A DNA stretch of 64,000 bases, taken from Ramazzottius varieornatus. Taxonomy: Eukaryota; Tardigrada; Eutardigrada; Parachela; Ramazzottiidae. The notes below the pieces were generated by a model that saw nothing but the letters and a program-made list of their open reading frames with translations, was not told the origin of the DNA and searched no databases. Positions 1 to 10,200 of the stretch are shown here, in pieces. Each line of letters begins with the position of its first letter. The first letter of the stretch is position 1. A program made the translations under genes and the position numbers. The stretch is taken from contig BDGG01000001.1 of NCBI GenBank assembly GCA_001949185.1, forward strand, positions 1,858,478 through 1,922,477. Reading direction: 5' to 3'.

Positions 1-430
1 CTGCAAGCACCCTCAAGCAAAAACTGTTGATCAACTTGCCTTCCGGTCCTAGCTTTGGGCTTTCCCTTCTCTTATCAAACTGCACAGATGTTATACCGTA
101 TGTTCTTCTTCGTCATGACTACTTTTCATCAGACTGGTACGCTTCGGGCGAAAGTTTCAGAAAGAACAGGTCTGAATATTTTGGAATTTTACGGGCCATA
201 AGTCACCGAGAGAAACAAGGAAGTGCAGAAAGTAAAGAACCACTAAAACATAACGAAAGTGGACAGATTTTTTTCATAATTCACAATTAGCTGGTGTGCT
301 CATCGGGAAAGCAAACAAGTGGGAAAACTTGAAGAATGTATCAGGTAATTTTCTCAATTGCTCAAAAAGAAATTATTCCATGGCTTGCCGGAAATTGTTG
401 CGCTTGTGCACCTCTGTTTTTCGGCTTTCT

Positions 431-1285
431 TTAGTCCTTCTGCATGCCGATGACGCCGCAAGCCAATCGACCGCCTGCATTGCCAGTCTTTTTGCTTTCC
501 TCGTCGTTCCCTTTGCCCAGATCGTCACGCTTCTCGTGCACAACCCTGAACAAAATCGGCGGTGTGATAAGAGAAATAATAATGGATCAATATTATTATT
601 ATTGTATAAGTTCAAACAATCACAGCAACATACATGGCGCGTCCCACAATGCTGTGCTCGCCTTCCAAAGAAATCATTTTGTCCTCAATGCTGACTTTGA
701 CGGTTCCGCTGCCTGTAGACGATAAAGTAAATTATCATATCAGCAAGAAAATCGGCTTGAAGATACTAAACGGCGAAATTTTCTCAAGTGGCGCACATCT
801 TCGGCGAATTATAATGCAATCGCGCGCCACTTGAAGTAGACTTACTGTCGGCTATAACGTTGCCCAAGTCTCCAACATGACGCTCTGTGTCTTGAGGCGC
901 CCCATGAGTCTTTTTATGGGGGTTCAGATGTGCTCCGGCACTGGTACAGCCGTTTGTCAAGTCTCCAAACTCACTGTAAAAAGGAAAAGAAAAATCAAAC
1001 TGATAAGAGAGAAGGCAAGGTGACTAAATCAGATAAGGTCCATCACAAGGGCGACGGCGGTGAAAACAGCTTACTGGACGTGAAATCCGTGCTCTCCTGC
1101 GAAACAACAATTTAGTTCGGCTATCGTACCCTCATTGATTCTCATGAACCACTCATGCCCGTACCTGGAGCCAGGCCCTTGATTTCTCCGGTAACCTTGA
1201 CAGGTGCTCCAGCAGCAGATTGCTCGAAGTGGATGACTCCTTTCACGGGAGAGTCTCCGACGAGGATTGCGACGGCTTTGACCAT
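431..1285 (-). CDS. sod1: Cu/Zn superoxide dismutase
   Basis: Five coding exons (1165-1285, 1075-1096, 846-973, 634-712, 431-545) splice in frame to 154 residues, the usual cytosolic SOD1 length. The enzyme converts superoxide to hydrogen peroxide and oxygen. Seen directly: the GFHVH copper ligands, split across exon 2 and 3; the zinc loop with its histidines and the aspartate in RHVGD; the bridging histidine in SAGAH; the VVHEK copper histidine; both disulfide cysteines (NGCTSAG and LACGVIG); and the active-site Arg in GGRLACG. All metal ligands are present. The 22-nt exon 2 is supported by a CGCAG acceptor and a GTAAGC donor. An upstream acceptor just before the ATG suggests a 5' UTR exon around 1350-1470. 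That region reads like a signal peptide in another frame, but the phase does not join, so I call the protein cytosolic. Intron 3 carries a palindromic repeat. Confidence 0.93.
783..838. repeat. CAAGTGGCGCAC palindromic repeat, SOD intron
   Basis: The left arm CTCAAGTGGCGCAC and the right arm GCGCGCCACTTGA are near-perfect inverted repeats around a short AT-rich centre. The copy lies wholly inside the third SOD intron. Confidence 0.8.
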
Positions 1286-1790
1286 GTTCCCTGCAAAAGA
1301 GCCACATGTACCGAGGCCATGCGATTCCTTGCGTGAGTTGCGTCACTTACCGGCTTAGATTCGGAGGAACGCACAGAGAGACGATCCGATGAAGCAGGGA
1401 GCAGACTTTGAGGTGGAACGACGGTGGAAAGTAGAACTGCGACTAATGCTGTTTCGAAGGGGACAGTCAATCAATTTTGCGATCAATCAAGCTGCAAACA
1501 GCTGAGCTGTGGGCGGAATTTTGCTTTCACGAGCCAGTTGCGGCTGTCAGAACTGCCCTTGTGCATGCTCGGACCCGAACGACATGCACCACTGACTGCG
1601 CAAAGATGTTAACTTCGTGATGTCTTGTATGCAGGTGCGTGCTATCGCTAATGACTGCCGGGCTCCTTTTGTTCTCTAAAGCACTGCCACCGTTCCATCT
1701 TTTTTCTTTCCCAGTTACATTTCAAGTTCCTCCAGAAGTGCAACTACGGTACCTAAACTGGATGGCACTGCTTACACGGGTTACGTTTTG

Positions 1791-3231
1791 GTAAGGGCTC
1801 TTCTCACCACCGACACCACCGATGGGCTCCTCTCACCACTTCTAACTTATTCTTTAATTACATGAAATGTGGTGAGATCAACGAGGAAATTACTAGCTCA
1901 TCACAAGTCCACCAGGGTGGCGGCTGACTTGTCACTGTCATTACCGAAGGTCCAGAAATGAGCTGGAGGTTTGTGAGAAAGTTGTTGACGCAAGTGCTGT
2001 GTCAGTTTTGAACGTTCAAAATGACAGATCCAAATGCTGCGATCGCCTTGGGAGGCACTTTTCAGACTCACCAGGAATTTGAACGTATCATATAACTGTC
2101 GTTGAAGAGAGCAGAAAAGCTGAAGGACCCGTACAAGCATACACTCGAGTACAAATTCAAGCATCTGGTATGCAAGCACCACGGTGGATACGAGCCTTTG
2201 ATGGATACCGAGCGCCATCACACGCGAACTAACAACACCGGGTTTCCGGCCGAACTGTACCTATCAGCAGAAAAGGCGCAGAACAGGTTCATCATCCGAA
2301 CCTTCGAGAACTCTCACAATCATCCTGTATCGGCTGAGCTGTATGCTCAGTATACGGGGAACCGTCGGTTAACGTGGTGTTGAGTGTTTACTGTCACGGG
2401 AGGAATTGCGCGTGTTGTGCTGAACCAGACAGTTTACCCAAGCATCGTATGGGCAATGGCCGCACTGCTGGCTTAACGTGGTGGAGGGGCCATCTCGGGA
2501 TTACTCACGCCCGACCTACTACACGATGCAGGCTTTCGAGGTCTCGACAAAACACGCACATGTGCGCAAGTACGTTTCAGTGGCGTCAACCACTTCTTAG
2601 CTAGTTCCTGGAGCCCAGCAACACGAGATGTGAGCTTTTTTGACAGTGAACCAAGCGTAGCGTTAACCTGGCAGGTCAAGTAGTAGCTATGGCTGTGCTG
2701 TTCTCAAGGTGAGGAAGAATTCCGTTGTCGGAATGCATCAGTGCAAGACCAGGTTAACGGCGTGGATTGTGCGTTCTTTGCGCTGGCATTCGCTGCGGAA
2801 ACTGTTGCAAACAAAAACCCCAGAGAGATATCTTTCTCCGGGCGGAGTCTGCGGAACTGGGTGATCTCAAGTTTCAACGCAAAGAGAGCAACAGAGGCCA
2901 AGCGTAGACCCGGGCGCCCAGCCGCGCGAGTTCCTCTAAACTACCAGGACAACTCTACGTTCAATACACCGGACGATGTGGTAGCACATCTGGCGCAATG
3001 GACACCGGAGCCCCAACCTGACGCCGATCGCAGGATCGTCCCGGAAATAATCGTTCTCGAGTAGCTGTAGTCATCTGCTTACTACAATAGTGGGCTTGGT
3101 GGTGGTGCGATGAGCCGTGGATGGTGTCAACATTTAAAATGTCAGTGGTGAGCGGAGCCCATCAGTGGTGTGTCAATTAAAACCGGTGGTCAGATGAGCC
3201 CATCGGTGGTGTCGGTGGTGAGAGGAACCTT
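1791..3231 (+). mobile_element. Decayed DNA transposon with long terminal inverted repeats (MULE-like)
   Basis: The left end, starting near 1792 (TAAGGGCTCTTCTCACC), is matched in reverse complement by the right end near 3193-3231. The inverted repeats run about 38 bp with few mismatches and share ACCGACACCACCGATGGGCTC-type sequence. Related sub-terminal GGTGGTG-rich repeats lie just inside the right end (3110-3190). Between the ends lie remains of a zinc-binding DNA-binding domain and a Ulp1-like cysteine protease. That combination is known from Mutator-like and related elements, so the class is inferred. Flanks share GTTTT on both sides, a possible imperfect target duplication. The catalytic transposase core is missing, so this is a non-autonomous or decayed copy. 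Confidence 0.75.
2021..3064 (+). pseudogene. Broken transposon protein: zinc-finger fragment plus Ulp1-like protease fragment
   Basis: An ATG at 2021 opens a frame that meets TAA at 2093 and then stays open in the same frame to about 2383. The product has LVCKHHGGY and a downstream NSHNHPV, a Cys/His arrangement as in FAR1/ZSWIM-type DNA-binding domains. A second open stretch (about 2536-2682) has GVNHFLASS followed by FFDSEPSV, matching the His and Asp region of Ulp1-like C48 peptidases. A third (about 2710-3064) has QVNGVDCAFFALAFA, the Gln...Cys segment with the nucleophile Cys, and ends in a basic, proline-rich tail. The three parts lie in order within the terminal repeats. The in-frame stop and the lack of a transposase core mark it as non-functional. 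Domain names are by motif only. Confidence 0.7.
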
Positions 3232-3723
3232 AAGTTTTACAGGAGCACGGCTGTTCCGAATGGCGACGGTCGATAGTTTTGATTTAAACAGCATTCGGCC
3301 ACGGATATTGGTGTTGCACAATAGTTTCGCCGTTCTTCGGACGACAATATCAAGCGGTTCACTGTGGGAACATGGGCAAGGATTTTAGAATTGAAGCGAG
3401 GGCTAAGTGATTGGTTTTCCGTTCCACGATATCGACAGATGGACAGTAGGTGTAATCATAGACGATGTTCTGTTTATACTTTTCATTTTCGCAGCAAAGC
3501 TCGCAAGATGAGACCTAAAAAGAGCAAGGTAGTCTTCGCGCTGGTTAAGCTAGCACAGCTCACCGCTTTTCTGATATTACAAAATGTTGTTTCTGCGTGA
3601 ATTGTCCTGTTTGTAGGGAGCGGAAGCACAGAGGGATACAGCATATATAAAGCCATGATACAGGAGTGTCGTCTACCGGGATACCATCAAAACGTAAAAT
3701 AATTGATGGAGGAGCTATGGTTT
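3232..3723. other. Intergenic, no gene recognised
   Basis: Between the transposon and the 3' end of the opsin gene. A small plus-strand ORF at 3364-3600 shows no recognisable motif. A TATA-like GCATATATAAAG lies near 3641-3652 with no convincing downstream gene. Confidence 0.5.
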
Positions 3724-6188
3724 TTAAACTTTGCTCTCAGTAAGGATGTCCGGTACGCTCGTATCTTCTCTCTCCGCAGCCTTAGCGGTAAACATCTTGA
3801 TGGAAGCTGCACGTAGGCGGGCCACTGCTCTTCTACCATTAACGATGGATCCACCCATTTCCGAATCCTTGCTTCCATCAGGCGATTCCGCGTAGACAGA
3901 TGCGAATGTTCCCAGCCGGCGCCGAAGAAAAGTACTGGGTCTGTGCAACCACTGCGAAACGTCACGGCGGCTCCCGCAGGTTAGAATTGCGCACAACGCC
4001 GAACGAGCCTGAAATACAACTCATTAGGAGACATTTTCGCAAAGGTTTCGTTTGATTTAGCAATGACGCAGCGGACTTACCTGGGGATTCATAAAAATAT
4101 AGATAATTGGATTGTAAAGGAAAGAAGCTTTGGCAAATACTGCTGGCATAGTGGCAATTGGCGCGGTTATGAGGTCTCCAAAGCCGAAAACGGCAGTGGC
4201 GGAAACGATCGTATAGGGCATCCAGGCGATAAAGAATGCCGCAATCATGACGCTGATCATCTTGGTGACGTTCCGCTGACTCTTGGCTACCCCCTGTCCA
4301 CTCCGAGCATGCTGCGAAGATTTACACTATGTTACAGTATATCTGAACTGTTATGTGGACGACGTTGAAAATACAGTATGAGAGCTAACCAGACGAAACG
4401 TACAAAATCGTTATGCCGAGTGGCGCACTCCAACAGCCAACAAAACTGAAGACGTGCGCCACTTCTGCGTATTGTTTGCCCAGCTCCCATGCTACGTAGA
4501 ACGTAAGGGAATCAGCCACAAATCATATGTATGAGATATTTGTGCGAGTAACGCTTTGCTTACCCTCTTCACGAAGACAATGATGGAGCCGTAACAAAAG
4601 CAGATGATGCCGGCAGGAATTATCAGCGCGAATACGATGAGGTACACGATGTAGCTGCGGTCAGCAAATTCGGGGGACTCCCAGTTTGGCGCGCAGGCGA
4701 TGTTTGGGCTCTCCAGTTCTAGACTGTAATTTGACATATCCCATTTATAGGCCAAAGGGCAAGGGCCTTATTAATGTTGATGGCGTCATCTCATTACTCT
4801 CATGAAACTCCTGGAGAAGATACCATCGATATATACCATACCTGCTCCATCCGGTGACAGTAGGAAGCATCCCCGCTAGCGCATACACCCACACTGCAAC
4901 ATTTTATCCTTGTGATCAATAATTGTGCTCAGCAATTCCGGATGCCTGCGAAGAGCCAGAACCATGCCGACATACCCAGAAAGACAGCGAGGACGGTCAC
5001 CGGTTTGGAAATTGTACCGGAATGGGTGATGAGCCAATATCGCTCCAGCGCAATTACGGATAGTGAGCCAATTGATGCGATACCTGAGGACGATCCAAAA
5101 TGCAAACTCGCACGAGACCTTTTGCAAAAATGAACAAAGTTTTCTCTTCGATATGGTCAACTGGAACTCAGATTCTGAAGTACGCTGAAGGTCATAATAC
5201 TGTGCACCAAATTATAACCACGAGTTACGTAAGGACTTTTCTGAGTAGCTATTGATCCGAGAAACTACTTCATTCTTTCCCAGCCGATGAAGAGCTTGCG
5301 CGTGCTAATAGTGAGCCAGCCTGTCAAGATCACAGCTTACTGTGCATTTCTAAGTGCGGGACAAGAGATCTTCAGCTTTGTCTCTTTTGGATTTCTCTTT
5401 TGTGTTACATAATAATTACGGCGTTCAGGGACTCAATGGACTGTAGAAAAACATGATAAGCCCGAATTTACCAGACACCCCCGTGGCAAAGGCGTAAGCT
5501 TGACATAATCCTTCCCCGAAGATCCAGTGACCATGAAAAGCTGCTACAGCTGTCCAGGGAGTACCTATGTGGGAGAAAAATCCGACTAACATAAAAATCA
5601 GATTTTGAGCAGTGGCCAAATCAAATTATTTGGGAACGGGGCAAATATACTGAACCAGTTTATCTTTCCAAAGTAGCGCACGCTTCCAGCCAATAACTCC
5701 GGAAAAGTGCGCCACTTGAAGATGGAAATCCGGCTCAACCCTTTGCCCAGCTCTTATTTTGAATTCAAACTCACCACAAACAGAAATCAGTAAATCGCCT
5801 GAAACAAGAGCAGAGACTGCCTTTAAGCTTTGATTTTAGCGACTGAAAGAAGTGGAGAGACAAACTTACTGACGGTGAGGTTGAGTAGCATCAAATTGAC
5901 CGGTGTCCGGAGTTGTGGATTCTTGAAGAGCACGATGATGACGCTTAGGTTGGCCAAAGTACTGCCGATAGCGATGACACCAAGAAAAGTCGCCGTCCAC
6001 AAGTAGCCTTCCGGAGATAACCTCTTGCTGGACCCGTTTTGGGCTTGATGATGAAGAGCCCACTTCCAGCCGTCGTTGGCGATGCTGGGTAGAGTCGCAA
6101 GACTCGAGGACAACACGGTAAAGTTTTGCTCGAAGGTCATCTTTGCAGCAGCTATGTCCGATGCCGAAAAATTTTCGAGCTTGAACAA
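3724..6188 (-). CDS. Opsin (G protein-coupled photoreceptor)
   Basis: Seven exons (5870-6188, 5472-5585, 4976-5083, 4842-4893, 4564-4723, 4081-4311, 3724-4008) give a seven-helix receptor. The retinal-attachment lysine is visible in FAKASFLYNPIIY, which also carries the NPxxY motif of helix 7. Helix 3 ends in IALERY, the (D/E)RY switch. The disulfide cysteines are in GLCQAYAF and NIACAPNW. In the second extracellular loop a glutamate six residues before the cysteine fits the Glu181-type counterion. The Glu113 position is Tyr, as in most invertebrate and non-visual opsins. The N terminus has an NFT glycosylation site. The helix 3 sequence is nearest to ciliary/encephalopsin-type opsins, which is an inference. 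The exon 1-2 join (helix 2) lacks the usual Asp and is the least certain splice. Introns hold two palindromic repeat copies. Confidence 0.88.
4405..4485. repeat. CAAGTGGCGCAC palindromic repeat, opsin intron 5
   Basis: GAGTGGCGCAC and GTGCGCCACTTC form the inverted arms. The outer arm TTTGCCCAGC follows, as in other copies. Confidence 0.75.
5655..5750. repeat. CAAGTGGCGCAC palindromic repeat, opsin intron 1
   Basis: AAGTAGCGCACGCTTCCAGCC and GTGCGCCACTTGAAG face each other, followed by the outer arm ending TTTGCCCAG. Confidence 0.75.
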
Positions 6189-7240
6189 GTTAAGGAGCTC
6201 GCAGCTAAGGAGCTACTTGAAGCGCCACATCCAAATAGAAGATGACTTGACGTGCGAGGATTATTTGTACAGAAGATTAGCATGCATAAGATGTGGGCGA
6301 AGTGAGACGAAGACTTGGCGCGCCAAGATGACTTTCGAGTCCAAGTGTCCCACGCCCTCGAAGTTGTAAACGAACATAGCTAGTCTTCTCGACGTCTGAA
6401 GCCGCAAGAACTTGATCCAAACAATCGCTTGGAAGAGATGGGCTCCGGTAGCTTGTAATTGCCAGGTCAAAACAAGCGGAAACTCGCACTTGATAGAAGG
6501 TACACCACCATACTTTCCAGTCAACACATACCCTCATCAAGTCATGTTTCTCGGGATCAGCCAGCGAACTCTCAGGCAGACAGGCCCACAAACGCTAGTC
6601 GTGCAAGTAATTCCGAGATCGGACTGGCAATGGCAAGCCCGCCCTTTCCAAGTTGCGTTCTGTACAACGACCCAATGGGGAACCGCCGCTCTTCGCTGGA
6701 TCTTTCCATCGGCGAGTAGACGTTAGGAAAGACCATATGGCGCTCTTTACAAATGGTCGTAAAAGATTCACGCTTCGACCTTTATTCGACTCGACGGGAT
6801 GATCGACAAGTGAAATTCAGCAGAAGACCGTATAGGGTTTCAGCATTAACAACATCACAAAAATTCATTATCGATTAGAACGATTTGACACCAAACCGAC
6901 CAAACGGTAACAAGCCAGCTGCATCAGGTAACTAACAACGAATGAATACAGTATTATTCGAGAACTCCGAAATTTTTTGTTTTTGTTCCATAAACTCTGT
7001 CTGAAGTGAAACCGGACATTGATCCGTAAAGTGCACTGCGATTTTGAAGCTCCTCCATGAACATTGTTAGACAAAACTCGGATTCTCGGAAGCAAGTCTT
7101 TGTTCAGTCACTGGTGAAACACGGCCCACCCTCACACGGACGTATATGTATTTATATGTCCCGCGTTACTTTGAGATTATTTCGTGCTGGTAAATGGAGC
7201 TCCGTCACCGGATAACCCCGTCCCGGTATTACTAACGGTA
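6189..7240. other. Intergenic upstream of the opsin gene
   Basis: No gene recognised. A plus-strand ORF at 6459-6719 (86 codons, polar, Ser/Asn-rich) has no family motif and no clear splice partners. The opsin promoter should lie here. Confidence 0.4.
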
Positions 7241-10200
7241 CTAATATGCGCGAACGCATGTGTCGGTGGAGGTCTCATGATGGTTCTCATTGACGGTCTT
7301 CAAGTTCAGCAGTGAATTCTCCGATGTTTGCCGTCGGTTCATTAACGAAGCGCCCCGTCCGATGAATGGGCTGCTGTTCGTCGCTTTGAGGCTGGGCTTT
7401 GTCTTTTGTGGGCACACTACGGGTGACGAACCCGCAGTCAGGAAGAAGGTCTCCATTATACCTTTTCCCTGCAATGCAACCCGGCATGAGTGAGCACTTC
7501 TATTGAAGCAAGAACACCTGCGGAAATTACATGTGATCGCAAAATAGCCAACTTGATTAGTCTACAGTCACCCTCACGGCTATCCTTACCCCGTGGTCTT
7601 TCTTTGCTTGCATGTATCTTTTGATTCTATCGTTCAATTTTCATGATTTGAACGACATTACCTACAGCACACCTTTAGATTCTCTGATCACGTGACAGAC
7701 GGATCGCCTGCTCACTCGTGAGCCGTGGCTGGTTCGTACAAGGGAATATCGGTAATTTTTGGCGGCTGAAGTTACCTCACGTGAGAGACTTATGGAAATA
7801 CCTTAAACGGCAAAAATGTAGCCCACACATCACTGTCTGGACAGCGGTAAAAGATCTCCGGCAAACATTTTCCTCCGAATTTTGGCCAAATAGGCTCTAC
7901 CACCCACTTTGCAATGTTTTTCATGGATGAGAGACTTAAACTTTGGATACTTGCCTTCGTGGACATACGATTGCTGCGAAACAAATTTTCGTCACTAGAA
8001 GAGTGTTTGTTCTGTTCACGAAGTGTAGTCTCCTGGTATAAAATCCACAAGTCAGCAAGAAGGAAAATGATCCATTCAGGTTTAACGGGAGAGTGAGCGG
8101 TGGAATCCATTTGGAAAAGTTTCCTGGTAAATTTTTGCCGGAGATCTCTTTTACCACTGTCCAGACAGTGATGTGTGGGCTACATTTTCGCCGTTTAGGT
8201 ATTCCCATAAGTCTCTCACGTGAGGTAACTTCAGCCGCCAAAAATTACCGATATTCCCTTGTACGTACCAGCTACGGCTCACGAGTGAGCAGGCGATACG
8301 TCTGTCATGTGATCAGAGAATCCAAAGGTGTGCTTAGGTAATGTCGTTCAAATCAACAAAATTGAACGATCATCAAATTTGAAAGGAAGATCATGGGGTG
8401 ACGATGATCCGTGAGCGTGACTGTACTTATCAGACTGGGTTCGAAGCTAATCTCGCTATCTTGTCAGTCGGCTTTCTTGGTTTCCAGTAGCGCAAAATGA
8501 GAGACTCACCTTCACCGAAATCTGGCCCCTGGATTCCAAATGAAACTCGCTCATCCCGGCGATTAGTTTGGCGGTGGCGCCACTTAATTGGATCTTATTG
8601 GCTACAATGAATCACCATTCGGTATTAGCTTCTCATCAAAAAACGCCCGTAGAACTCCACGCCTACCGAGTGGCCAGTCGAAATTTTCAAGATCGGTTAT
8701 CCCTGTCAACGAATTGACCCACAGTCATCAATTTCTGGAAGACCTCTTCTCCCTCTACCAACATCCGGTGCAGACTCGGTCGAAATAGGAAGTGACTCCC
8801 TACGAAAAGTTAATTCACTGAGGGAGGGCGAAAGTGCTGATTTCCCAACGGCCATTTTTCCCCTGCTGGAGCTCGAGGGCAAGAAATCATGTGGCCGACT
8901 GTGTAGCGCTTTTGAAAAGCTGCAACGGCAAGCCTTTTAAGATATGGTTTGTCAACATTCCCAGCTAATCAAACAACGGCCATTCACGTTGGACGCATGC
9001 TCAGTAAAAATAAACCAAACAAGGGTGGTCAAAACTTTTTCCCTTGGTTTTCGTATCCGCAGTCTTTCTTATACAGGACGCTGGGAGCGTTCATTCAGTC
9101 CGTGTATAGGCTCGAGGGGTGATTCCTCTTTTCACCAAACATATTAAAAATTCTGAAAGCACCGTACGTCGTGAAAAAATTATCTTCGTCTCAGTTGACG
9201 TAGGGAATTTCGGATGAATTTGCCGGATTCCACCTATGCATTTTATTTTTCTCACGGTTTTGGCTGGAGGTTACCGACTGGTCGTCTTCAAGATATCAGT
9301 ACAACAGGGTTTTTCTTATCTTGATATTAATTTTGCCACCAGTTTACTTTCACGATGCGCCATGGCGGAGGGTTTTCACAATAACAACGGGGGAAATTTT
9401 TCTCCATCGCCCTTTCCCCACGAAATTCTCTTCCTGGACGGAAATAATAATGATAATAATTCCAATAATAGCGTGATCTCAGTTTGATTAAAACAAAGAA
9501 CATACACCTTAGTACCGACCACGTGTAGTTGTGTTTCCAAAAAGGTAAAACGGAATTTGTCTCAGATGGAAACGTTTTGGAGGAGTTACGAACGGCCACC
9601 CGGTAGTACTACTCACGTTCGCTGGTGCTTTCCATGCGACTTGCGGTGTTAACTGTGTCACCAAACCTAAAAGATAAAGTGAAGCTAAGCACTCGGGCCT
9701 TTCCAGGAAAAATTTTGGTTGAAGCTTGCTTACAAGCAGTAACGGGGCATCTTGTTTCCTGATAATGGAAAAGCCAGTTAAACCCGCGCGGTTGTATGTA
9801 CATATGGGATATTCGCATAGATCAAACGAGGGAATATGAGTACCGAGGCTTACCAACCACACCTGTCGAAAACAGAAAGCATGTCTAATCATCCAGCAAG
9901 ATCGATAATACCAGTTGAGAGTTGGGCAAAGAAAACGTACAAGACCGGGATCTGAAGCGCCACTTACAATATCGATCTTGGACGTTTTATCTGCCCGGCT
10001 ACTAGTAACATTTGTGACAAGCGGAGCAAAACCAATTACCAGCCACACAAGGACCAGAATGCAAGCCAATACGAATTTTGAAGTGCTCGTTGGGACGATG
10101 AGGAATGCGGAAGTGACCGGAAGCTTGAAGAATATTCAAAGCCAACAAGGAGATGACTCGTGCATGTGCGTTGCCGTTCCTGTTGGGTAGACCACTGACA

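Noticed and set aside
1243-1470. Possible signal-peptide exon for SOD (secreted form)
   Set aside because: The stretch looks hydrophobic, but its phase at the GTAAGT donor does not continue into the SOD frame. The ATG at 1285 gives the normal cytosolic start.
4876-5160. 94-codon minus-strand ORF overlapping the opsin
   Set aside because: It is a shadow frame; the spliced frame gives ERY and helix 4.
9500-9620. Truncated guanylyl cyclase ending at MESTSERE
   Set aside because: The missing catalytic end was found in two further exons, 8510-8601 and 7241-7468, which join in phase.
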